DNA of 64,000 nucleotides, taken from NCBI GenBank assembly GCA_025024175.1, contig QCXZ01000041.1, positions 45,441,786 to 45,505,785 on the forward strand, given 5' to 3'. This stretch comes from Rhyzopertha dominica (lineage: Eukaryota; Arthropoda; Insecta; Coleoptera; Bostrichidae). Under the pieces are notes generated by a model. The model did not search any database. It was not told the DNA's origin and saw only the letters and a program-made list of their open reading frames with translations. Of the stretch, positions 33,570 to 44,833 are shown piece by piece; the stretch's first letter is position 1, and each line of letters begins with the position of its first letter. The position numbers were made by a program, and so were the translations under genes.

Positions 33570-33808
33570 CAATTAGGTAGCTTGGAAACAAACTGATTGA
33601 ACGTATGTGCTTTGTCTCACTTGATTTATCAGAAAACTTTGACGACCGGTTCGACCTGAAGGTCATTGTCAACGAGTATTAACAGTACAACGCTGTTATC
33701 TGTTTGACAATGACCATCAGGTTGAAATGATCGTCAGAGTTTTCTGATAAATTAAGTGAGGCAAGTTACATACGTTCAATCAGCTTGTTTTTAAGGTACC
33801 TAATATTT
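33570..33808. repeat. Penelope family 2 terminal inverted repeat (arms of about 103 bp)
   Basis: Arms 33570-33672 and 33704-33808 are inverted copies, beginning ATTAGGTAGCTTGG and ending AAGGTACCTAAT. The 31-bp spacer itself folds (TAACAG...CTGTTA). The left arm recurs at 40480-40565 as the 3' end of the Penelope element there. Each arm carries a hammerhead-like core. Confidence 0.8.
33702..33737 (+). ncRNA. Penelope-type hammerhead-like motif
   Basis: It reads UUUGACAA, stem II UGACC-AUCA-GGUUG, GAAA and a GAUC palindrome followed by GUC. The first core box deviates from CUGANGA in the same way as the Penelope family 1 copies. The opposite arm (about 33639-33675, minus) has GAACC instead of GAAAC. 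Confidence 0.45.
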
Positions 33809-33809
33809 A

Positions 33810-35640
33810 TACCACCTTATCGTGGTATTAAGTATCAAAAATATTGAAAGTATTCAATAGTAGTGAAAGAATTTAAAATATGAGAATCATCTAGAAAATT
33901 GACAGCAATGAAGATATGAATAATTTAGAGCATAAGAATCGAAATTATTGCAATATTCAATAAGTTAACCATAGATTTATAGTACACATAGTAAAACGTC
34001 TTCGATACTTTAGGTACTTTCTATACTTCTATACTTTTAAGTAGTGTCTAATATCGATACCTATATAATGGTATCGCCCAACTCTCTTCATTTCCACCTT
34101 CTATTTCGTGCTTATTTTTAAGTACAGAAATAGTTGAATAATGAACTGAATTCCAAAGNNGGGGATGTATGTTAAAAGCTACCACGTTGCGGCCAGCTAT
34201 ATGAAAAGTTGTAGACCATTGCCAAGCTGTGTGGGGTTGGGACCCAGTTTCCTCTAACAATGATATGAAACATTTATAGAATAAAAAAACGGCCAAGAAA
34301 AAAAATTTGACTACATTTTAGTAAATACATCAGTCTGCGATTAAGTCCTTAGGAGAAATAACATAAAAAACATGCCTAATATTTTACTTCCATGGTGGTG
34401 TCTAAAAGAGTACAAAATTTGCATATATCACTTCAAACTCAATGCTAGATTAAAAAAAAAACACTTTTTATAGAGCATTTCCACAACTTTCTTTTTGGCC
34501 TGTATTATTTTGTACAGTTAATGAAAAGCGAGATATCCCTAAAAAAGGTTCGCTTTAGAACAGCGTTGCCAGTTTTTCCTTGCACTCTCGCTACAGGAAC
34601 TTTTGAGACCTTTTTTAAGACAGGAAAATACCTGGAAAACGATCACTACATTTTGTATGAATTGGTCTGTATAAAAATTCTAAACGCAGTCGATCATATG
34701 AGCAATAAATGTTACTAAATTTGCAGCTTAGGAAACCGTTTAGAATATACAGAACTAAAAAAAATGAATAAGTTTTAAATTCATGATATTAACAATGAAG
34801 AGGGTAAATATTTATACGGTTCAGGCAGGCAAATTTAACTNAAGGAGATTTGTATGCTGTCTGAGAAACGAACTCCGCCCTCTGCGATTGTGTATAGTGT
34901 TTCATCAGGCGTAATTCTAGTAACCAACTTTTGCAATGAACAGCCTGATCTGACAATCCCGCAACGGTTTAGCGGCCGTCTTGTTCTCCCCTGCAATGTA
35001 ACGTGATTCACAATTGTTTGTTTCATATTGCGCGACTGAGCTACTTTATATGGAAATACCTACCATTCTGGATTGTTTTAATGTAAGTTGATAGTTCAGG
35101 GTCTGGGATGTCGCGCAGGATAATACCTTTGCTGTTTGAGTTGGTGGCATCCAGTGTATTTGCTGTAGGCGGGATACAAGAGAAGGGTAAAGTTGCAGGA
35201 TGACGTTTTGTGTTAACGGAGGTATTTCATATCATGTGTGCTTGGGATGAACATGTCCATTTCTAATATAGGCAGCCATTAACGTCCCAGAAGTTTGGAG
35301 AAGTTTGAATGTGTGTAGTCAGCGTGATAGACAATAGAATAATGATTTTCGGACATATGACAGAGCGCGTCTAAAGTTATCTTTTGAACGCGTTAGAAAG
35401 TTGACATAAAATGCAGGTAAAACCGTTAAAAAAGAACTTTTACAGGTTATATGTTATGTTGTGTAATAAATGACTAACGTTTAACTTACAGTTTTATTCT
35501 TTCTTGAAAATGACCTTCCGGTCATTATTCGATAAATAGTGTGGAACAAAGCACAAACAAAAACCAGCTCGTTTCCAATCTATTCAATATAGTCGATGAT
35601 TAAATAACATCTCCCATACAGTTTTAATTTTAATATTACA
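33810..35640. other. No recognisable gene or element
   Basis: AT-rich with short unassigned frames. Two ambiguous bases occur at 34159-34160. No repeat matches were found. Confidence 0.45.
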
Positions 35641-36490
35641 TTTTTATAGCACGGGCAAGACATTTATTAAAATCCTAGTCTATTTGGGTTAGACAATGTC
35701 TGTTTTTGAGGGTCGACGCTATAATGTGCATCATCAGAACAGTAATCAGGAGTATGGAATATAGAACAAACCGAATGCGAGAAACTCGTCCAAGCCGAAC
35801 CAAATCCCAAGGAGGAAAGAGAAAGAAAACGACAGAGTAAAGTTGTACCTGGCGTTACAAAGGAGTGGGGATACCTAAACGACAGAGGGGGAGAATGTGA
35901 AAGCGGGGATAGTCGTAGTGTGATAGAGTACCAAATAGTGGAGAGGTGATAACCATCTTCGAGGTTCAGATTGCATGTTTGGAATTTTAATGGCTTCTTG
36001 GAATTTTCGCGTTGTACAAAAGGAACTTTCGCTAGAAAGACACATTGTCAAACAAAATATTGTGACCGGTCCCATTGTAATATTGATTTCTCAATCTCTT
36101 TATTGTTTTGTTTTGACACACTTTTTCTTACCTCGTTTAGGTGTTCTTCCAACCACTGGCGGTTGTGTTGTTGTCGATATTCGTTGGCTGTTGTTATAAC
36201 GTTTCCATTTGTCATTGTAATCACGTCGCATTTCACGATCAATTAGGTTTTGATGTTGTCAGGAGCACGAAATTATTGATTATTTCTTCCCGACTTTTCT
36301 GGAAAACGGAGATGTTAGCAGTGGTTAAATGTATGCTCTCCAAATCCTGGGGTTTTGGACTCGTGCTGCCCAGTTGGTTCGTCAGTTTGGAAGCACGTTT
36401 GTTGGTTTGGTGCCGAAGACGAACGTTTACCCGTTGGCTGTGCCGGGTTTGTAGAAAGGTCGGCGACATTTTGTCGGAATAGTCATCGCT
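35640..36490 (-). pseudogene. Unclassified retroelement-like 3' remnant
   Basis: Minus-strand frames from about 36490 downward are richer in G+C than the background. They give EEIINNFVLLTTSKPN, then in another frame DREMRRDYNDKWKRYNNS and VVGRTPKRGKKK, then a stop. A hammerhead-like remnant (CUGAUGA, UGCACAUUAUAGCGUC, GACC) lies at 35708-35740, then ATTTTAATAAATG. The order, basic C-terminus then hammerhead then AATAAA, suggests a Penelope-like or other hammerhead-bearing retroelement, but no RT or endonuclease motif is present. Confidence 0.35.
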
Positions 36491-38270
36491 TAACCCTGGG
36501 TCACCAGAGTTGATTTTTCGTAAGTTTGTGATTCGATTTGTCTTGATGTGTTGTGTTATTTAAGGGTTTTTTCTTATCGTTCTTTCTTTCCGCCACACTG
36601 TGCTTTCTTGTGCAATATTTTGGGTATATTGGGTCTACCATTGGTCTGAGTGCTCCTGAAGTCTGGGTGTTTGTTTCTGAGAGAGCCACCATTGAACCAC
36701 AGAGTAGTGTGAACTGGACCAAATCTAAGGGGTTCAGGAGAGAAAAGAACAGGACCACAAGAATTATTTAGCATTGGGCTTTTCCTTATCACGTACACTT
36801 GTGGGGTAGATTGGGCACTATTATAGAATCTTTCTCTTGCATTTCTGGACGCATACGGGCGGGAACAAAGAAACCAGCCTTATCAGTCTATTTCAGAGAC
36901 GGAAGACCTCCAGTGGACTCACTATGCGCACATCGGAGACGGTTGTGTGGAGTTGTAAGTATCTACCCCTTTTTCTTTATTTTCGTCTCGTGATTGAATA
37001 CTGGGACCTCAGAACGGCGTGATTTGTTCCTGCCATTTGCGCCGCTTTCCTTACGGTTTCGTTGTAACTTAATTAGTTTCTTCTTTGGTTGTTCGCGAGC
37101 CACTTTTGCCCACAACGTTTGCGTGATATGGATAACAGCGACGAAAGCAAAACTTTTTTATATTTACTTATATTATTTTGGCATTTGCTTGTAGTAATAT
37201 TACGTCCATATTGTAACTGTAGACTTCTGTTACTAAATATTGTTACTGGAAATTTTGGTGTCTTTTTTGTAACCGTTTTCCCCCTTAGCTTTGAAGTGTC
37301 CTTAAGGTTTAGTCATTTTACATCAACACATCTGTTGTTCGTGATTGGCGAGTGTAGCTGATGTGCTCAACGGAGTTAAATCACGTGGCGCCCCCTTAAG
37401 CTATCATTGTAGTTCACACCCCGCCCATTCTTCACTGCAGCTGGCGGACCGTGAGTCCATTATCCCGGAGGGACACTTCAGATAGACTAAAGGTAGTTTC
37501 TTTTTTTTGGGAAAAAGAGCCCTGCATTATACTAATGTTCAGCTACTGTTAAGTGGGTGAAGAAACCTGAATTTATGCAGCCTTTGTCTTTATTAAGCCT
37601 AATCTTAATGGATCTGTTTCGCCGATATATACGGCACTGCATAAACAAGGGATGCAGCAACTACCTTTTGAAGATAGAAGATTTATTTTGCCATTCGGAG
37701 ATGGAAAAATGTATGACATTTTTGAAGGGGTTGGAAGGTGGAACGAATGAGCTGTTTCTTAAAAGTTTCACCAATTCTGTTTGTGATAGCTTCAACATAT
37801 AGAAGTAATGCAGTTGATTTACAATTTGTGGATTCGAAAGGTAGTCTCGATTTGGAGTAAAGATTGCAATTAATTTCAGATCGTATCTCACGGTTATTAT
37901 AACAGTTTTTTGTCGAGATTGATACATGTTCACTTCGAAGTTTGCCCGGTTCATTAATCGATATGGCACGGTTAATGAAAAAATTTAGAATAAAACGTTT
38001 TTGTAACGTATGGTGATGAGAAGACGCTGCTTCTTCATAAACGAGCCTCTCAGTTTAGAATCTAACATTTTTAATTGCAGATGGTGAAGAGGATCCGGTA
38101 GGTTGAAGTAAAGAAACTTGAAACTTTAATGCTAACCACCTTGAGAGGTTTGCAATGGCTGAATACTCTGAGTTGAAGCCAGTTAGTTTCGGCTCTGGGA
38201 AGAAGTCGGGATGCTATGGGCTACGATGTCCTGGTCCCAATGCTAATAAATTTGGGTACTGAATTGAAGT
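36490..38270. other. No assignable gene; G+C-richer region 36500-37480
   Basis: Overlapping frames of 60-113 codons on both strands reflect low stop density, not a recognised protein. TGGCGCCC at 37385-37392 resembles a tRNA primer-binding site of Gypsy-type elements, but no LTR pair is visible. Confidence 0.3.
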
Positions 38271-38271
38271 A

Positions 38272-39319
38272 TATACAGGATGTTTCACGAATGATAAAAA
38301 TGCCCCAAAATACATTTACAGAGGTGACATTGATAATTGTTCATCGTCTTAAAAAATATAAAACGTAGAGAGCTGTATAAATTCGTAAATTTTGACATAA
38401 ACTTCAATCATTTGCTTTAAGTAAATTCGGTATTGTAAAACAAATTTTATTTTTGAAAAATGTTTATTAATTAACATAATTGTAATAAATGCTCAAAATA
38501 TCGCCCTCTGCTGTTTTCACAAGCTTGAATTCGTGCCCAAAACGATCTTTTAACGTGCATTAACATTTCTGGAGTGATGGATCTACATACATCACGTATT
38601 TTATTTTCTAAATGTTCTACACTTTCAATTGGTGTTTGGTATACTTGTTCTTTTACCATTCCCCACACAAATCCAAAGGAGTAAGGTCCAGGTTTCTCGG
38701 TGGCCAAGGATTAATTGAACCTCTTCCTGTCCAACAGTTAGGCAAAATCAACAAGAGTTACTAAAGTCAGTCTTTTAGGATAATCTGTCTCCTTTAAGGC
38801 CTGAACCAATTGCAAGTGATACAGATGAAATTGATTGCCTTTAATTATTCGGTGTACTGAAGACAGACTAATACCGGTTGCTCTTGAGACTGTCGTTTAA
38901 CTAATATGAGGATTTTTGTCAACCATTTCCAATACTCTAATTTCATTGTCAGGGGCTGTTGCTCTTCTTTCTCTTGACTTTTTCAGTGCTGGCCAGTTTG
39001 TCCTTAAAGTCTCTTGAAAATTGTATCGGCAGGAGCTCTTCTATTTGGAAAACGTTGTCTTTATAAACGGGCAGCAGCGGAAGCATTTTTATTGCATTCA
39101 CCATAAATCAAAATCGTATCTGTTTTTTCATCATTTGAATACATTTTGACTTTTAATAAATACAGTGACAGGAAACATAGCGCATAGCCGTCACAGATTC
39201 TCAATTTATCTTTAAAATAATACCGTTATGTAAAACAACCACATTGACAAAGAGAATGTATTTTGGGTTCTATTTTTAATTTCATCAGGGTCATTATCAT
39301 TCGTGAAACATCCTGTATA
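38272..39319 (-). mobile_element. Tc1/mariner-superfamily element, internally deleted
   Basis: The inverted termini TACAGGATGTTTCACGAATG are at 38274 and, inverted, up to 39317, each flanked by TA. On the minus strand the transposase starts at about 39127 (MYSNDEKTDTILIYGEC), runs through the N-terminal helix-turn-helix, then jumps to INPWPPRNLDLTPLD and ends GRYFEHLLQLC (stop at 38471). The first and second catalytic Asp blocks are missing and frames are shifted. It is the same family as 31201-32306 and still has both ends, so it could have been mobilised in trans. Confidence 0.9.
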
Positions 39320-40290
39320 TTCTCACGAATACTAGATCTTTAGCAGTAGAGGCTTCCTTGTTAAAGTGGGCTTCTCGTATCGTCGGATGATGATGAGCCT
39401 GACTGGAGCATGGAGTGGCGTAAACGATGAATGTAATTTATTCTTTTCTAAGAGAAATACATGAATATTGTGTGGTTTGATGGGAAAAGACATCACTATA
39501 CCACAAAACTGTTCTTTTTGTTGTATATTTTAAAATAAATAGATAGCAACAAAACAAAACCCAGGATATAAAAATATTAAGTCAGTAACTTTATAATACC
39601 GTGAATCAAATAAGAAAAAGCAGAATATTTTTCTAGGTAGTAACAATTTATTCCGTCAGAGCTGCGTAGCCTTGATTCTTACGATTGGCAACACCGTCTG
39701 TCAGTCAAGGCAATAACCCGACCCCACGTCCCTTTAATATCACGCCGGAAAAGTGGTCACCCCTGGATACACAAGCTTATCGTGTCACTCAAGAGAACTA
39801 TCCCCGACCCCTGTGATCCCTGTAGATGTGGTTGGTAGCCAGGTGACGGCGGGGGCGGGTATGGCGGTTGCGGTGTGCCGTAGCGCTGTCAGGTGGATTG
39901 CGACATATATACGCACATGTCTGACATTATCTGTTTAGCGGATACTTGATACAGCTATCACAAAGGGCATTTAGTACACGTGAAGCTGGAGCATGCGAAT
40001 TTGGTGGTTATTAATATATTCTCGGAATTTAGAGTATGAGATATGGTATATTGCGTTTGCAATGGAGGACCGCAGCATTAAGTAGCAAGAAAGTCAATAT
40101 CCCTACTTGTGTTAAGCCCACAGAACTACAGAACCATAAGGCCTTCCAGGATTTAACCTAGCATACAGAATATCACTACATCTAAAATTTGCCGGAATTT
40201 ATGTAATTAACATTTGACGCGCAAGCGGCACTCCAGACAAATGATGAATCTAGCCCGAGGTCAAATTTAAATGATTTAGTCAATACTAAA
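39320..40290. other. No recognisable gene; G+C-rich patch 39655-39950
   Basis: The patch contains a 61-codon plus frame (39753-39938) with no motif. It could be an unrecognised exon or non-coding DNA. Confidence 0.35.
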
Positions 40291-40299
40291 AATTTTACT

Positions 40300-40479
40300 A
40301 CTGAAATTGTTTCGCTCGTATCTTATGGATAGTAAACTTTATGAAATATAGGAATTCTTATTCCACTGAATTTTCGCCTGCCTCTGGAGTCCCTCAGGGG
40401 TCGAATCTAGGCCCATTGTTGTATTCATTATTCGTAAATTATGTGACTAACTGTTCCACTGCTGTCTGTCTCATGCTTC
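40300..40479 (+). pseudogene. LINE RT fragment, 5' part, interrupted by a Penelope element
   Basis: Frames give LFRSYLMDSKLY and then, after a frameshift, SGVPQGSNLGPLLYSLFVN, the block upstream of the catalytic YADD in Jockey/CR1-like elements. It is cut at about 40479 where the Penelope 3' end begins. Confidence 0.75.
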
Positions 40480-41853
40480 AATTAGGTAGCTTGGAAACAA
40501 AGCTGATTGAGCGTATGTGCTTTGTCTCACTTGATTTATCAGATAACTCTGACGATCGTTTCTATCTAAATCGTTATACTAGACTCAGATGTGCAGAATT
40601 TTGTTTACATCCAATTTTTTTACAGGGGTTGTAAAATACAGTTGTAAAATCTCTCGCCTGGGTTTGAAGGCCGACTTTATAATTTCGGCAATATCTAAGG
40701 CGTACTGGACGTGGGAATTTCTATTTGTGTATTTGCCAAATGTTTTTTCCTGATGCTGAGCTTTTTTAATTTCCAAAAGTTATAAAAGGTTCAGTTTTTA
40801 CCTTTCCTTTCGAAATGCAAAATTTTGACGTCTTTTTCATCTAAGTTGTGGTTATTTCTTATGCAGTGATCAGCAAAACCTGTTGTGCTTTTGTTTGAAT
40901 TTATATTCACAACATCTTCTTTAATGCTGTTTTTAATAGCTCTACCTGATTGTCCTTTGTATATCATGTCACATTGCATGCATTTTATTTGGTAAATGCC
41001 GTTTTTGTTCAATTGATTGGATTTTGGCTTATTGTTAACTAGAAGACCTCCCAAATTGCACTTATTAACCTCTATTGCTTTTATTCCGAGTCTATTCAGC
41101 CTATTTTTAACACAAACACTAACTCCTTTGACATAATTTACTGCGGCAAAAATATGTTCTTTTTCATTGATGTTAGTATTGTACAGCATTCTTTGTATTC
41201 TAATTTTATATTGCTTTTTAAGTATTTGGTCCACAATTTTTGTGTCGTATCCATTGTTAAAGGCTGTTTGTTTAATTGTCGTCAATTCCTTTTTCGAAAC
41301 TTTCTTTTCTAAGTGGTATATTTATTAGTCTGTTTATTAAACTATAAAACACGGAATGCTTAATATGTAACGATTGATTTGAAGAAGCCGGGATTGTAAC
41401 ATCTGACTGTGTTGGTTTTCTATAAATTTCAAAGTCTATTTTACGATTTTTTACCGACATTGATAAGTCCAGAAAATGAAGAACTCCATCCTATTCTTTT
41501 TCTAGGGTAAATTGAATCTTCTTATTTATTGTATTTAAGAATTTTAAGAATACATCCAACTGCCTGTCAGTTCCCGTCCAAATACAAAAAATATCATCAA
41601 CATATCTAGTCCAGAATAATACATTTTTAATAATTTCATTTTTCTTTGCAAAAAGCTTCTCTTCGAAATTTGACATGAAAATTTCGGCCAAGACTGGAGA
41701 CAAAGGTGAACCCATTGGTAGTCCATCGGCTTGCTTGTAGAATGTGTCATTGAACGTAAAATAACATTGATCTATGCAAACTTCCACACTATTCAGTAGT
41801 TCAGTTTTTTCTGTGTTTGACAGGTGGCAGTTCTCTATTTTATTTGCTATCAA
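40480..41853 (-). pseudogene. Penelope-like element family 2: RT C-terminus plus GIY-YIG endonuclease
   Basis: Sense is minus. RT piece 41491-41853 reads GLPMGSPLSPVLAEIFM and the catalytic RYVDDIFCIW, then FLNTINKKIQFTLEKE. Frame 41272-41460 has IYRKPTQSDV. The long frame 40791-41285 (164 codons) contains the inter-domain region and GIY-YIG domain, with GIYQIKCMQCDMIYKGQSG, then FADHCIRNNH and KILHFERKGKN. The 'YIG' position reads YKG. The last part (40585-40776) and the terminal repeat (40480-40565) follow. The RT N-terminal half is missing and at least three frame breaks occur. Breaks are fewer than in family 1. Confidence 0.9.
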
Positions 41854-41855
41854 AA

Positions 41856-42108
41856 ATAGAATTAATGTTTTGCTTAAAAAGTTGCGTGATTATACTTTGA
41901 AATCTGGGGAGTGGTATTTTTCTAATAAGTTTAAACCGTTCAAAAACAGTAAATACGTTTTTCTCCGTATGTATTACATTTTGAGACATTTGGCCAACAA
42001 CTTATGTGTAAAAATGCTTCTAACAGCATACTATGCTCTAATACAATGTCATCTAGTTTACGGCATGCTTGCTTTGGGACATTCTTTCATACTAAATAGA
42101 TTATTTTG
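41856..42108 (+). pseudogene. LINE RT fragment, 3' part
   Basis: Reads INVLLKKLRDYTLKSGEWYF and YYALIQCHLVYGMLALGHS, the 'LK.+YYAL.QSHL.YGI..WG' block after the RT core. It is on the same strand and in the right order after 40300-40479, so the Penelope element probably lies inside one LINE, with the YADD region lost. Confidence 0.75.
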
Positions 42109-42109
42109 A

Positions 42110-42700
42110 TTACCACGAAAATCGTTTTCAAAGGTGCTGGCTACCGCGCTAATTATAGACCCATATTTTTTTAATTCAAAATATTAACATTACCCTGCTT
42201 GTATGTATACAAGTATTTAAAATTTATTGTTGCTAAATCTGACAAGTATCCGAGGTTGAGAATTTTCTAGTACTATTACACGAGATCGGTTGACACGGCT
42301 TTCAGGGGTTTAAGGCCAACCAAATCAAAAATGCTTCAAATTATTATGCACCGTTGCCGGTGGCCCTGAATTTTTCTGAAGAAAATAAAATCAGTTTTAT
42401 TACAGATAACATTTTACTCGTTCGATGACCTTTTTGATTAATTGCCTGATAGCTGTGAGTCTATACTCACAAACCATTGTTTGGCTATGATACTTTGAAT
42501 GCATGTAACTGTGATAACGTGTGTAACAAATGGTTGCTTTAACACGAAATACATATTATTATTATATTATTATCTACTGTTGCGCGCATTACATTTACAG
42601 CTAGCTCTGGTTTGTGTTGATGTAATCTTAAAGCTACATTTTTAGCAAATAATGCAAGATTTATGTTTTGCTTGATTATAGCACTCATATCTGAACAAAG
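42110..42700. other. No recognisable element
   Basis: AT-rich sequence with a short ATT-rich run near 42555-42580. Confidence 0.5.
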
Positions 42701-43470
42701 ATATTTAACAGTGATGGGCGCGTAGAATACTCCATGTAGATTACACCATTATCTACGCGTAAACTATGTAATATTCTACTTCAAAAGTCTACTGTAGAAA
42801 ATAACATTATGTAGATAAACAGCAAACTAGTAATATTTAGTACTTTTAACAGCTCCAAATGCCTCAAATGACAGTATTATTTTGTATATTATTATTTTTG
42901 TTGCTTCCTAACTAAACAAAATACTACTTCGTTGTAATTAAAATAACTAGACATACGTTAAACAACAATAACTTGTTTCAGCATACAGTTGTTAGGGCCA
43001 TAAGGCACAAGCGTGCTTTGGAGCCCTCAATCGGTCAAATGGATTCTTAAATGACTGTAAACTATGATTTTATTATCTTTCTTGTCTATAAACGGAAGAA
43101 GACGGGCAATTTCATATACTACCTATTATACCTAATATACTCGTAGAAGAAAAGACTTCGAAACGCATGTTTTGTCCCAAAGAAGTAAGAAAACCGTCTG
43201 GGTGCTCTGATGACTTACTAAAATAATAAAATAATGATATAAATATTAAAAAACGGTAGTGCTTTAAAATTTTTAAAGAATTTGCCCATAAAACAGGGAA
43301 AGTGGAACAAACTAATTTCCACAATACACTTAATATAGGTACAATAGCCATAATATACTCGTCTCATATTTTCTACTCAAAATCTACGCCAAAATGCTTT
43401 ATCTACATTTTCTACGCGGGTAATGTAGAAAATTATAATTTACGCGTAAACGCCCATCACTGATATTTAA
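42701..43470. mobile_element. Non-autonomous hAT element (MITE), 754 bp
   Basis: Tips CAGTGATGGGCG (42709) and CGCCCATCACTG (ending 43462) are perfect inverses. It is flanked by a perfect 8-bp duplication ATATTTAA (42701-42708 and 43463-43470). TCTACGCGTAAA-like motifs are repeated near both ends as subterminal repeats. The 79-codon minus frame inside (43112-43351) has no clear transposase motif. The perfect duplication suggests a fairly recent insertion. Confidence 0.95.
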
Positions 43471-43474
43471 CAAC

Positions 43475-44830
43475 GGGCAAAAAGAGCACAAGAAATAAGG
43501 CTGAAGTTGTTTGGATTGAAGGCAGAATAGCAGCTACCTGGACAAAAATTTGCAAGCTTTCATGAATATAAGGGGTAGTTTGCTAGAATGCATCCTTAGC
43601 AACTCATAATTCGAGACTCGCGCACATTCAGACAATATATTAAGGTATTGCTTGTAAGTAGAAGTAGTCAATGAATTCAGCATCAAAAGATACAAGTACA
43701 ATCGCTTTGCAATATATTAATTCATCACACTGCGTCCATTTCAACGAGAAGAACAGGTATACACAAATTTTGCTGGCCAAACTTCCTTTTTCCCGATATA
43801 GAGCACATAATTCGTCCATTCGTAGCAGTAATTTAAATATTTATCTCACAATGACCCCAGTAATCTTACGGATTCGGTGAATTTCTTTTATATACGACAT
43901 CGATAAACCTTAGGGGCTTTACAGTGATACAGATTCCAAAGCAAGCCGAGCAGATCCCGATCTTGGAGTCGCCTGTTTAATTTCGATTTTCCACTTGGTC
44001 AAGTACGTTCCGTGCCGGAAATATTAAATAAAATTACCTGCGGAGGTCTCACATGTAACCCGGAGCGCGGGTCAAAGTCAAATATTTTCTTTGACGAAGA
44101 GTGGCCCGAACGTGTCCCAGGCCGACAGCATAATTTAGTTAATGGAACGCCCGCTAGTGCCGGTATTCATGAATTAGGAAAGATTCCCGAAAGTTTTTAG
44201 AAACTTTCACCCTAAAGGACCGTAAAATTGCTATCTCTCCGGTTGTAAAAGTTTGAAGTTTTTTTATTAGACAGCCAAATTGGCCGTGATATGGGTATGT
44301 CCACGAGGAGAGTCGGAATGATTTTGGTCGCATGCGAACGTGCATACACTTTTAGCCGTGCACTTGCTTCCGTCTGGATAACCCCGGATTCAATTCTACA
44401 GAGCGCTGCTCCAAACCAGGGTGCCTAACCGGGTGTACGGAAAGCGGATTCCATCGGAATTAAATTATTTGTGGGATATCGTCGGGGATGCTATCGCTTT
44501 CGCGGATTTTTTGAGGATGTAGTCGTACAAGTCATATTATTAAACTATTGCAACATCTTCTAAATGTGGTTTCCTCCAGCAACAAACACACGAGTACGTT
44601 TCAGTCATCCCAGGAAGAGAAAGTGGCGATAACGTTTTTACTGCAATGGCTTAAAATTTTGTACTGTTTTATTTTCTATTTGGAAATATAGTAAAGTATT
44701 ACAAAAATAAACTAGCATGTTAAATAGGAAATAAGAATAACGTTTCTAAAAAAACTTGAGTTGCATAAGCATAAATAAGTATTTATACATACAACATCCA
44801 TCGGACAAATCCGGCATCAACAATTGTAAT
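43475..44830. other. No recognisable gene or element
   Basis: A G+C-richer stretch at 43920-44480 contains short frames (44012-44200 plus, 44154-44345 minus) without motifs. Nothing else was seen. Confidence 0.4.
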
Positions 44831-44833
44831 ACG

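Noticed and set aside
37385..37392. TGGCGCCC, like a tRNA primer-binding site
   Set aside because: No LTR upstream, no gag or pol downstream; eight bases can occur by chance.
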